Assembly (NCBI GenBank): GCA_963851385.1 | Contig: CAWKPE010000005.1 | Span: forward strand, 1 to 10,725 | Reading direction: 5' to 3' | Length of the DNA stretch: 10,725 bases | DNA from: CAWEFA01 sp963851385 | Lineage (GTDB): Bacteria; Bacteroidota; Bacteroidia; Bacteroidales; DTGW01 | Shown: piece by piece, positions 1 to 6,467 of the stretch | Layout of the letters: the number at the start of each line of letters is the position of its first letter | How positions within the stretch are numbered: position 1 is the stretch's first letter | The notes under the pieces: model-generated | What the model was told of the DNA's origin: nothing | What the model saw: the letters and a program-made list of their open reading frames with translations, nothing else | Databases searched by the model: none | Position numbers and translations under genes: made by a program

Positions 1-2
1 CG

Positions 3-140
3 TACGGCGGCGGGGGCGGGTGCGGTGGGGGCGGCGGCAACTTCCCCCGAGGGATCGACGAGGCGACGCTCAAGCAGATCGCGGCCATGACCGGCGGCAC
101 CTACTCACCCCGCCGAGTCGGCGAGCCAGCTCAACAGCGT
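3..140 (+). pseudogene. Fragment of a foreign GC-rich VWA-type protein gene (chimeric edge)
   Basis: Reading from base 3 gives a glycine-rich linker followed by PRGIDEATLKQIAAMTGGTY. This resembles the segment after the VWA fold in actinobacterial 'Ca-activated chloride channel-like' VWA proteins (family recognised from memory, not searched). Past the C4 run at 108-111 the frame slips. With one C removed the next codons read SPAESASQLNSV, the expected continuation, so the fragment carries a one-base insertion. The first 60 bases are 48/60 G+C, whereas the DNA from about 145 on is AT-rich. The family resemblance ends where the ribosomal S1 sequence begins, at about 134-143. I infer a piece of another genome joined to this contig, not a gene of this organism. 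Both ends of the gene are missing. Confidence 0.75.
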
Positions 141-1388
141 CCGTGGGATTCACTTGATCCAAACTTCAAAGTTGGCGATAAGGTAAGTGGTAAAGTTGTT
201 GTCATGGCTGATTATGGAGCATTTGTAGAAATTGCTACTGGTGTTGAGGGATTAATCCACGTTTCTGAAATGTCATGGTCACAACATTTACGAAGTGCGC
301 AAGAATTTTTAAAAGTTGGTGATCAAGTTGATGCTGTAATTCTTACACTCGACCGTGAAGAAAGAAAGATGTCTTTAGGCATGAAACAGCTAAAAACAGA
401 TCCATGGCAAAATATTGAAGAAAAATATGCAGTAGGTAGTAAACATAATGCAAAAGTTCGTAACTTTACTAACTTTGGAGTGTTCGTTGAAATAGAAGAA
501 GGTGTTGATGGTCTTATTCATATTTCAGACTTATCGTGGACAAAGAAGATTAAACATCCTGCTGAATTTACAAATATAGGAGACGAAATTGAAGTTGTTG
601 TACTGGAAATTGATAAAGATAATCGTCGCCTGAGCCTTGGTCACAAGCAACTTGAAGAAAATCCATGGGATGTATTTGAAACTATTTTCACAGTTGATAG
701 TGTCCACGAAGGAACAATAGTTGACATTTTTGAAAAAGGTGCAATTGTTGCTCTTCCATATGGTGTGGAAGGTTTTGTAACTCCTAAACATATGGTGAAA
801 ACTGATGGTAGTGCGGCAAAAATTGACGAGAAGCTGGAATTTAAGGTCATTGAGTTTAATAAATCGGCAAAAAGAATTATCTTGTCACATAGCAGAATAT
901 TCGAAGATGCTAAAAAAGCCGAAGAAGCTACAACCAAAAAGTCACCAGAAGCATCAGCAAAAAGATCAACAAGAAAGGCTAAAGGAAATATTGAAAAAAC
1001 AACACTTGGAGATATCTCCGATTTAGCAGCCTTAAAAACTGAGATGGAGGAAAACCAGAAAAAAGTTAAAAAATCTGAAAAAACAGATAAAACTGAAAGT
1101 TCTGTGAAATCTGAAAAATCAGAAAATATTGAGATATCAGAAAAGCCTGAAAAAGTTGTTAAGGCTGAAAAAGCAGAGATATCTGATAAACCAGTAAAAA
1201 TTGAAAAGGCAGTTAATGCTGAAAAAGCGGAGATATCTGATAAACCAGTAAAAACTAAAAAGGCAGTTAAGGCTGAGAAAGCTGATAAACCTTTAAAATC
1301 AGTGAAAGCTGAAAAAACAGCTAAAGCTGAAAAATCTGAGAAATTAAGTAAGGCTGTAAAAACGACCAAATCTAAGAAAACTGAGTAA
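138..1388 (+). CDS. rpsA: 30S ribosomal protein S1, 5'-truncated, with Lys-rich repetitive tail
   Basis: S1 binds mRNA on the 30S subunit and helps initiation, which matters in Bacteroidota, where Shine-Dalgarno sites are weak. Recognisable S1 sequence starts at RPWDSLDPNFKVGD. Three S1 (OB-fold) domains follow, at about 168-395, 426-656 and 687-900, with typical VGDKV, YGAFVEI, GVEGLIHVSEMSW and RKMSLG motifs. They correspond to the last three domains of a protein normally near 560-630 residues, so the N-terminal half is absent. The cause is the chimeric join, not a biological truncation. An apparent ATG at 87 lies in the foreign segment and is not the real start. After the last domain comes the conserved EKTTLGDISDLAALKTEM (993-1046). 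It is followed by about 110 residues of Lys/Glu/Ala/Ser repeats, longer than I expect for this family. The STAS gene follows after 30 bases on the same strand. Confidence 0.93.
   Translation, partial: RPWDSLDPNFKVGDKVSGKVVVMADYGAFVEIATGVEGLIHVSEMSWSQHLRSAQEFLKVGDQVDAVILTLDREERKMSLGMKQLKTDPWQNIEEKYAVGSKHNAKVRNFTNFGVFVEIEEGVDGLIHISDLSWTKKIKHPAEFTNIGDEIEVVVLEIDKDNRRLSLGHKQLEENPWDVFETIFTVDSVHEGTIVDIFEKGAIVALPYGVEGFVTPKHMVKTDGSAAKIDEKLEFKVIEFNKSAKRIILSHSRIFEDAKKAEEATTKKSPEASAKRSTRKAKGNIEKTTLGDISDLAALKTEMEENQKKVKKSEKTDKTESSVKSEKSENIEISEKPEKVVKAEKAEISDKPVKIEKAVNAEKAEISDKPVKTKKAVKAEKADKPLKSVKAEKTAKAEKSEKLSKAVKTTKSKKTE
1164..1301 (+). repeat. 54-bp tandem repeat in the rpsA tail
   Basis: Copy 1 (1164-1217) and copy 2 (1218-1271) are 54 bases each and match at 50 of 54 positions. 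They encode AEKAEISDKPVKIEKAVN and AEKAEISDKPVKTKKAVK. A shortened third copy without the EISD-coding bases starts at 1272, and a more degenerate unit precedes the first at about 1110-1163. The high nucleotide identity points to recent in-frame duplication, so copy number may vary between strains or be collapsed by assembly. Confidence 0.85.
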
Positions 1389-1418
1389 TCTGAATATCAA
1401 ATTCTAAAATTAAATAAA

Positions 1419-1772
1419 ATGGAATTCAAGATTGAAAAACTGGAGAGTCATACATTAATACAGGTTCTTGAAGAGAAGCTTGACACTCATGTTGCTCCTT
1501 CATTGAAATCAGAACTCGTCTTGATTTCAGGTAACGGAGAGAAAAATATTATTCTCGACCTGAGTAATTGTCGCTATTGCGATTCATCCGGTTTAAGTGC
1601 AATTCTTGTAGCCAACCGCCTATGTAAAAATGCTGGTGGTAAATTTGTACTTACTGGATTAAACGATGCTGTGGAACGTCTTATAATTATTTCACAACTG
1701 GATACTGTTTTGAATATCACTGAATCGGTAAACGAAGCAGTAGAAATGATTTTAGAAAGCGGTAAAAAATAG
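1419..1772 (+). CDS. STAS-domain protein, anti-sigma factor antagonist type
   Basis: This 117-residue protein is a single STAS domain of the SpoIIAA/RsbV type. Its DSSGLS motif (residues 55-60) holds the Ser that partner-switching kinases phosphorylate in this family (Ser56 or Ser57). The length is normal for a stand-alone antagonist. Family members bind an anti-sigma kinase and release a sigma factor or other target, but no kinase or phosphatase gene is visible here, so the partner is unknown. It lies 30 bases after rpsA and 19 before rnz on the same strand, which suggests co-transcription. The ATG at 1419 is the obvious start, with the usual beta-strand opening (MEFKIEKLESHTLIQV). Assignment to the family is firm; the regulatory role is inferred. 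Confidence 0.9.
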   Translation: MEFKIEKLESHTLIQVLEEKLDTHVAPSLKSELVLISGNGEKNIILDLSNCRYCDSSGLSAILVANRLCKNAGGKFVLTGLNDAVERLIIISQLDTVLNITESVNEAVEMILESGKK

Positions 1773-1791
1773 TTCAATGTATTAAACAAAA

Positions 1792-2703
1792 ATGTCATTT
1801 ACAGTAACGATATTAGGTAGTAGTTCAGCACTGCCTACTTCGAAAAGATTTTTAAGCGCTCATCTTGTCAATCATGATGAGCGCTTTTTTTTAATTGACT
1901 GCGGTGAAGGTACCCAACTTCAATTACGCCGGTTTAAGAAGAAAACAGCCCGGATTAATAATATTTTTATAAGTCATTTACACGGCGATCATGTTTATGG
2001 TCTCTTTGGATTAATTTCTTCTTTATCAATGCTGGGTCGAAAAAATGTACTTAATATTTATGCCCATCCAAAACTTGAAGAAGTTCTAAATGACCACTTT
2101 CGATATTTTGAAACAGATTTGATTTATCCTTTAAAATTTCATCCATTTGGAGCGAAAAAATCACTTACTCTTTATGAGGATGATAAGCTTGAAGTGTTGT
2201 GCATTCCTCTAAAACATAGAATTCCGTGTTCGGGATTTATATTTAGGGAGAAGGTTAAGCTGTTAAATGTCAAAAAAGAAATGATTCAATATTATAATAT
2301 AGGTATTAAAGATATTATCAATATTAAAAATGGCAGCGACTTTGAAACAATAGAAGGGAAAATTATTCCTAATGAAAAGTTAACTTATCTGCCAAAACCA
2401 CCTAAAGCTTATGCTTATATTACAGACACTAAAGCCACTGATTCGATTGTTCCTTCTATAAAAAATATCGATTTACTATATCATGAAGCGACTTTTATGG
2501 ATGATGATGCCAAACTTGCTAAAATCACTTATCACTCGACTGCGGCACAAGCAGCAAAACTAGCAAAAACTGCAAATGTGAAAAGACTTGTTTTGGGACA
2601 TTTCTCATCAAGATATAAACATGAAGAAAAATTTCTTGAAGAAGCAAGTGCCATTTTTCAAAATACTATTTTAGCTGAAGATGGAATGGAAATCGAGATT
2701 TAA
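1792..2703 (+). CDS. rnz: Ribonuclease Z (tRNA 3'-endonuclease)
   Basis: RNase Z is a zinc-dependent metallo-beta-lactamase-fold enzyme that trims the 3' trailer of tRNA precursors in the cytoplasm. The 303-residue length is normal for the short bacterial form. Signature residues are all present: HLHGDH at 62-67, His142 (KHRIPCSGF), Asp212 (ITDTK), His231 with the following Glu (HEATF), His248 (TYHST) and His270 (LGHFSSRY). The N-terminus VTILGSSSALPTSKRF and the LIDCGEGTQ stretch are also typical. The ATG at 1792 gives the standard N-terminus, and the gene sits 19 bases after the STAS gene. A terminator-like hairpin with a T8 run lies inside the coding sequence at 1854-1892 and may affect expression. 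No frameshift or missing catalytic residue was seen. Confidence 0.96.
   Translation: MSFTVTILGSSSALPTSKRFLSAHLVNHDERFFLIDCGEGTQLQLRRFKKKTARINNIFISHLHGDHVYGLFGLISSLSMLGRKNVLNIYAHPKLEEVLNDHFRYFETDLIYPLKFHPFGAKKSLTLYEDDKLEVLCIPLKHRIPCSGFIFREKVKLLNVKKEMIQYYNIGIKDIINIKNGSDFETIEGKIIPNEKLTYLPKPPKAYAYITDTKATDSIVPSIKNIDLLYHEATFMDDDAKLAKITYHSTAAQAAKLAKTANVKRLVLGHFSSRYKHEEKFLEEASAIFQNTILAEDGMEIEI
1854..1892 (+). terminator. Intrinsic-terminator-like hairpin inside rnz
   Basis: AAGCGCTCATC (1854-1864) and GATGAGCGCTT (1876-1886) form a perfect 11-bp stem around an 11-base loop, and a run of eight T (1885-1892) overlaps the stem end. This is the layout of a Rho-independent terminator on the plus strand, about 65-100 bases into the rnz reading frame. 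The minus strand lacks a matching T run. Whether it terminates in vivo is unknown; translating ribosomes may mask it. Confidence 0.55.
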
Positions 2704-2750
2704 ATGGAAACCAGAGTCCGGAAATTGTAAACTACAAACATGAAATTATT

Positions 2751-2778
2751 AACTTTGAACTTTGAATTTTGAACTTTA
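2751..2778 (+). repeat. 7-base tandem repeat AACTTTG before guaA
   Basis: Four consecutive heptamers read AACTTTG, AACTTTG, AATTTTG and AACTTTA. They fill the short gap between rnz and guaA and end 11 bases before the preferred guaA start. A TTG inside the repeat (2769) is in frame with guaA and can be mistaken for its start codon. Slippage here could change the spacing upstream of guaA. Confidence 0.7.
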
Positions 2779-2789
2779 AACCAATAGTA

Positions 2790-4319
2790 GTGTCTGAAAA
2801 AATAATAATCCTTGATTTTGGATCACAATATACCCAGCTGATAGCGCGCAAGGTTCGTGAATTGAATGTATACTGTGAAATACATCCCTTTAATAAAAAA
2901 GCAGTAATAGATTCAGAAGTAAAAGGTTTGATACTTTCAGGAAGTCCTTCGTCTGTGCGTGATATTAATGCACCTTTTCCCGATTTATCCTCAATTAAAG
3001 GAAACCTTCCTATACTTGGTATTTGCTATGGTGCTCAATATATTGCCCAATCATCAGGCGGAGAAGTATTGCCTTCCAAAACCCGGGAATATGGCCGTGC
3101 CAACCTTTCATTTGTAGATAATAGCAATCCCCTGTTCAAAGATATCAACAAGGGCACACAGGTTTGGATGTCTCATGGCGATACGATAACGAAAATACCA
3201 AAATCATTTAAAATCATTGGCAGCACTGATGATGTGAAAGTCGGAGCGTTTGTGACAGAAGGAGAGAATACTTACGGCATACAATTTCATCCTGAAGTTT
3301 ATCATACAACCGAGGGTAATATATTGCTAAAAAATTTCCTCGTAGATATTTGCGGATGCAAGCAAACATGGACGCCAGCTTCTTTTGTTGAAGCAACTGT
3401 AGCGGAAATAAAAAGCAAAATTGGCAATGATAAAGTTATTTTAGGTTTGTCCGGTGGTGTTGATTCTTCTGTTGCTTCTTTACTATTACACAAAGCGGTT
3501 GGTAAAAATCTTACTTGTATTTTCGTAGACAATGGATTACTTAGAAAAAATGAATTCGTGACTGTTTTATCTTCCTATAAGGATTTGGGGTTAAATGTTG
3601 TAGGCGTTGATGCAAAAGATAAATTTCTAAATGAATTAAAAGGAATTTCAGAGCCTGAACAAAAAAGAAAGATTATTGGCCGCTGCTTCATTGAAGTTTT
3701 TGAAGCAGAAGCTCGAAAAATAAAAGATGCCAGATGGCTTGGACAAGGTACTATTTATCCTGATGTTATCGAATCGGTATCCGTTAACGGACCATCTGCA
3801 ACAATCAAATCTCATCATAATGTTGGCGGATTACCTGAGAAGATGAACCTTAAAGTTATTGAGCCACTGCGCCTTCTATTTAAAGATGAAGTACGGCGCG
3901 TTGGCCGAACATTGCAGCTTCCTCCTCAATTTTTAAACAGACATCCTTTTCCTGGCCCCGGATTGGCAATTAGAATAATCGGGGACATTACTCCTGAAAA
4001 AATTGCCATTTTACAAGAAGTAGATAATATTTTTATCGAAGGACTCAAATCATCAAATTTATACAATTCTGTTTGGCAAGCGGCAGCTATATTACTTCCA
4101 ATACAATCTGTAGGCGTAATGGGAGATGAACGTACATACGAAAATGTGGTAACCTTACGCGCTGTAACTTCTACCGATGGTATGACTGCGGACTGGTCAC
4201 ATTTGCCATATGACTTCCTGGCAAAAGTTTCAAATGAAATTATTAACAAAGTCAAAGGTGTAAACAGGGTTGTTTACGATATAAGCTCCAAACCTCCCGC
4301 AACCATTGAGTGGGAATAA
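2790..4319 (+). CDS. guaA: GMP synthase (glutamine-hydrolysing)
   Basis: GuaA converts XMP to GMP using ATP and ammonia released from glutamine, the last step of de novo GMP synthesis in the cytoplasm. With the GTG start at 2790 the protein is 509 residues and opens MSEKIIILDFGSQYTQL, the usual N-terminus of the family. The class I amidotransferase domain has the nucleophile Cys79 (GICYGAQ) and His167/Glu169 (FHPEVYHT). The ATP pyrophosphatase domain has its P-loop SGGVDSS at 221-227. The C-terminal dimerisation domain includes the HPFPGPGLAIRIIG stretch and ends KPPATIEWE. A TTG at 2769 would add seven residues but lies in a heptamer repeat, so I prefer GTG. It lies 86 bases after rnz, possibly still in the same transcript. 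No purine riboswitch fold was recognised in that gap. Confidence 0.95.
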   Translation: MSEKIIILDFGSQYTQLIARKVRELNVYCEIHPFNKKAVIDSEVKGLILSGSPSSVRDINAPFPDLSSIKGNLPILGICYGAQYIAQSSGGEVLPSKTREYGRANLSFVDNSNPLFKDINKGTQVWMSHGDTITKIPKSFKIIGSTDDVKVGAFVTEGENTYGIQFHPEVYHTTEGNILLKNFLVDICGCKQTWTPASFVEATVAEIKSKIGNDKVILGLSGGVDSSVASLLLHKAVGKNLTCIFVDNGLLRKNEFVTVLSSYKDLGLNVVGVDAKDKFLNELKGISEPEQKRKIIGRCFIEVFEAEARKIKDARWLGQGTIYPDVIESVSVNGPSATIKSHHNVGGLPEKMNLKVIEPLRLLFKDEVRRVGRTLQLPPQFLNRHPFPGPGLAIRIIGDITPEKIAILQEVDNIFIEGLKSSNLYNSVWQAAAILLPIQSVGVMGDERTYENVVTLRAVTSTDGMTADWSHLPYDFLAKVSNEIINKVKGVNRVVYDISSKPPATIEWE

Positions 4320-4577
4320 ATACCCCATCATCATTTTCAATGTCGTTATAATATTTTTTTGAAATTATTAATTTCTTATCTTTATTGTAATTATTCGGAT
4401 AATATAACTATGAATACTTTTTGCTTTTTAACATTAATTTGAGCTTTTTGCATAATAGCTAAACAAAAATCAACCTTAGTAATACAGGAACATGAACTTT
4501 AAGTATAATTGTCTGTTTTATAAACTTAAATAGAATTAAATTTTAAAATAGTTTTCTTAACTTAAAATTATTGACAT
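4320..4577. other. AT-rich spacer between guaA and the YncE-like gene
   Basis: This 258-base spacer has no open reading frame of note, no clear hairpin with a T run after guaA, and no exact Bacteroidota promoter (TAnnTTTG). It should hold the promoter of the downstream gene, but I cannot point to it. Confidence 0.5.
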
Positions 4578-5609
4578 ATGAGAATTAAATTAATTGCCTT
4601 TTATTTCCTGACAGTTTGCTTTGCATTAACAACAAAATCGCAAAACATACAACCAGCCTACCGTATAGTGAATAAAATTCATCTTGAAGGTGAAGCAGGT
4701 TGGGATTACCTATACTCCGACGACCTGTCCGGAAGGCTTTATGTATCACATGGAACTATTGTACAGGTTGTAAACACGAAAACCGATTCGTTAGTTGGAA
4801 CTATTACCGGATTAAAAGGTGTACATGGGATAGCAATAGCATCCGACCTTAATAAAGGATTTATCAGTAACGGAAGAGATTCGTCAGTAACGGTTTTCGA
4901 TACAAAATCATTACAAGTAACCACTAAAATTATTGTCACGGGTCAAAACCCTGATGCAATTTTATTTGATCCTTTTAGCAAAAAGGTTTTTACATTCAAT
5001 GGACGAAGTTCAAATGCCACGGTAATCAATGCCGAAACAAATCAAATAATTGCAACTATTGCATTAGATGGAAAACCGGAATTTTCGGTTTCAGATGGAA
5101 AAGGAAAAGTATTTGTCAATATTGAAGATAAAAGCAAAATTTGTGTAATTAATTCTTCAACTTTAAAAATAGAAAATACATGGCCTCTAACACCGGGAGA
5201 AGGGCCATCCGGATTGGCACTTGACAATGATGCTCATCGTTTATTTAGCGTTTGCGGCAATAAAACTATGGTAGTTATGGATGCCGAAACAGGTAAAATT
5301 ATTTCAACATTGCCCATTGGCGAAAGAGTAGATGGTACTGCATTCGATCCAGAGTTAAAATGTGCTTACAGTTCAAATGGAGAAGGTACATTAACCGTTG
5401 TAAAAGAAGAAAACAAAGATTTATTCGCTGTTTTAAAAACCGTGCAGACACAAAAAGGTGCAAGAACCATTGCAGTAAACAGGGTCACCCATCATGTCTA
5501 TTTACCTACAGCTGATTTTGAGCCAATTTCTCAAAACGATCAAGGTAACTCTAGATTCAGGCCTAAGATAATCCCCGGTACTTTTGTTGTTTTAGATATT
5601 GTACCTTAG
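4578..5609 (+). CDS. Exported YncE-like beta-propeller protein
   Basis: The 343-residue protein starts with a Sec-type signal peptide (MRIKLIAFYFLTVCFALTTKS, likely cut before QN) and so should act outside the cytoplasm. The mature part is built of repeating blades of about 42 residues, with recurring patterns such as GRLYVSH, NTKTDSLVGTI, FDTKSLQVTTKI, NAETNQIIATI and DAETGKIISTLPIG. This is the layout of YncE/cytochrome-D1-like seven-bladed propellers. Members are periplasmic or surface proteins with diverse or unknown roles, and no catalytic motif is visible. It appears monocistronic, 258 bases after guaA, with no Shine-Dalgarno match before the ATG. The fold call is firm; the substrate or partner is unknown. 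Confidence 0.85.
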   Translation: MRIKLIAFYFLTVCFALTTKSQNIQPAYRIVNKIHLEGEAGWDYLYSDDLSGRLYVSHGTIVQVVNTKTDSLVGTITGLKGVHGIAIASDLNKGFISNGRDSSVTVFDTKSLQVTTKIIVTGQNPDAILFDPFSKKVFTFNGRSSNATVINAETNQIIATIALDGKPEFSVSDGKGKVFVNIEDKSKICVINSSTLKIENTWPLTPGEGPSGLALDNDAHRLFSVCGNKTMVVMDAETGKIISTLPIGERVDGTAFDPELKCAYSSNGEGTLTVVKEENKDLFAVLKTVQTQKGARTIAVNRVTHHVYLPTADFEPISQNDQGNSRFRPKIIPGTFVVLDIVP

Positions 5610-5660
5610 AACAATAATTTCTTCTATTCAAACTTTGCAAACTCAAAGGCAGTGAATCTG

Positions 5661-5701
5661 GCAGGTTTTCCTCGAAAAGTCCTGCTGTTTGCTTGTTTGC
5701 T
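5661..5701 (+). terminator. Possible terminator of the YncE-like gene
   Basis: GCAGG-TTTTC (5661-5670) pairs with GAAAA-CCTGC (5674-5678 and 5681-5685) around a 3-base loop, with a two-base bulge. A T-rich but interrupted tract, TGTTTGCT twice in tandem, follows. It is about 50 bases past the stop codon. The broken T tract makes this a weak call. Confidence 0.35.
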
Positions 5702-5802
5702 ATAGGGACAATCATAGGTTTTCTCATACATTCGGGACTGACTAAAATCTATTCCTAATGAATTAATATGTCATAAAGCATAAATTAACGCTTATTTCGA
5801 CG

Positions 5803-5810
5803 TATATTTG
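5803..5810 (+). promoter_or_regulatory. Bacteroidota-type -7 element, TATATTTG
   Basis: TATATTTG fits the TAnnTTTG -7 consensus of the Bacteroidota primary sigma factor exactly and is followed by GCCCC. No TTTG is found at the expected -33 distance, so the promoter is only half supported. If active it would start a transcript near 5817, leaving a leader of about 300 bases before the small gene at 6118. Confidence 0.3.
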
Positions 5811-6038
5811 CCCCTTTAAATAAACTTTGTCATTAATTACGAGTTTACCATATAGCAATTCTAATCCATATATTATGTACTTCTGGTTAAGAGCAAAAAT
5901 AAAAATACCGCATTTATGAAAACCGTTCGGAAAATTCTATTACGAATTGGGGATAGCTTCTTAACATATTCAATACACTAATATAGATAAAATTGACTAA
6001 AGCTAAAATGCTTTAACTGTGGTTTAAAGTATTAATTA

Positions 6039-6086
6039 ATTTGTTTACATATTAAATATATTAATTAATATAAATTGTAAACAAAT
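6039..6086. promoter_or_regulatory. 11-bp inverted repeat upstream of the small gene
   Basis: ATTTGTTTACA (6039-6049) and TGTAAACAAAT (6076-6086) are perfect inverted copies, 37 bases apart centre to centre. The 26-base spacer contains a 16-bp AT palindrome (TATATTAATTAATATA, 6057-6072). The right arm ends 31 bases before the start codon of the small gene. It could be a paired operator for a regulator of that gene, or an RNA stem in its leader. No specific regulator can be named. Confidence 0.5.
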
Positions 6087-6101
6087 AGCAACATTAATAA
6101 T

Positions 6102-6110
6102 AGGAAAGGA
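6102..6110 (+). promoter_or_regulatory. Ribosome binding site AGGAAAGGA
   Basis: AGGAAAGGA ends seven bases before the ATG at 6118. It is purine-rich and well spaced, which is uncommon in this window and supports the small reading frame downstream. Confidence 0.6.
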
Positions 6111-6117
6111 TAATAAG

Positions 6118-6309
6118 ATGCAAGAAAGAAAGACGAATAATTTTAAATCACCTGATATAACTAAGCTGCAGGAAGTTGTAATAGATGACAGGACGAAAAT
6201 ATATGTTGCAGTTGGAATGGATCCGGATGAAGCCCGTAGTCGCTATAAATCCAGATTAGAGACAAAAGGTAAAGCTATTTATGCCAGCAGAAAACCGGTT
6301 ATAACTTAA
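6118..6309 (+). CDS. Small conserved-looking protein of unknown function (63 aa)
   Basis: I do not recognise this family. The protein is soluble, with no signal peptide or membrane segment, and rich in charged residues. It has a polar N-terminus, a strand-like VVIDDRTKIYVAV, an Arg-rich segment MDPDEARSRYKSRLE that looks helical, and an ASRKPVIT end. Support for it being real comes from a strong ribosome binding site, an inverted repeat just upstream, a stop followed by hairpins, and codon use like its neighbours. It stands alone between the YncE-like gene and the convergent GH30 gene. The Arg/Lys content would allow nucleic acid binding, but that is speculation. Confidence 0.6.
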   Translation: MQERKTNNFKSPDITKLQEVVIDDRTKIYVAVGMDPDEARSRYKSRLETKGKAIYASRKPVIT

Positions 6310-6355
6310 TAGAGAGAAATGCTAAACATAAATACAGGAGTCTGTATCTTCATAC

Positions 6356-6398
6356 TAAACTCTGTCAGTTCGCAAAAAGGCTAATCTGACAGAGTTTA
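6356..6398. terminator. 13-bp perfect hairpin after the small gene
   Basis: TAAACTCTGTCAG (6356-6368) and CTGACAGAGTTTA (6386-6398) form a perfect 13-bp stem with a 17-base loop, 47 bases past the stop of the small gene. No T run follows on the plus strand, so it may act with the next hairpin or as a 3' end stabiliser instead of a classic terminator. Confidence 0.5.
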
Positions 6399-6467
6399 AA
6401 AAATACCTGAAAGTGATGACTAATAAATGAACTATTCATCACCGAATTTCAGAAACAAGTTTTTTTT
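6398..6467. terminator. Terminator between convergent genes, best fit for GH30
   Basis: CTGAAA plus GTGATGA (6407-6419) pairs with TCATCAC (6436-6442) and TTTCAG (6447-6452), with a four-base bulge. On the minus strand the stem is followed by GTA and six T (complement of the A6 at 6398-6403), as expected for a terminator 14 bases past the inferred GH30 stop. On the plus strand a T8 run (6460-6467) follows after seven bases, so it may work both ways. Confidence 0.55.

Larger units (their letters stand above)
5610..6117. other. 508-base non-coding region
   Basis: I find no convincing gene, tRNA or repeat array here. It holds a hairpin just after the YncE-like gene (5661-5685), a promoter-like TATATTTG at 5803-5810, and an inverted repeat at 6039-6086 directly before the small gene. 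The rest is AT-rich without clear structure. Confidence 0.5.

Noticed and set aside
805..1026. Plus-strand overlapping frame within rpsA
   Set aside because: It lies wholly inside rpsA in another frame, with Lys/Gln-rich low complexity and no start signal.
1110..1340. Tandem repeats considered as a CRISPR array
   Set aside because: Units are contiguous, coding, in frame with S1, and have no unique spacers.
641..1369. Long minus-strand reading frame opposite rpsA (242 aa, Phe/Ser/Ala rich)
   Set aside because: It is the antisense shadow of the Lys/Glu repeat tail, and its repetitiveness mirrors the sense repeats.
2704..2789. Purine riboswitch before guaA
   Set aside because: The gap is only 86 bases, dominated by the heptamer repeat, with no aptamer-like fold recognised.
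3926..4255. Minus-strand frame of 109 aa inside guaA
   Set aside because: guaA is intact and strongly conserved here; the antisense frame has no recognisable domain or ribosome site.
138..4319. Partner-switching or stress operon built around the STAS protein
   Set aside because: No kinase, phosphatase or sigma factor is present. The neighbours are translation, tRNA-processing and nucleotide genes, an ordinary housekeeping cluster.
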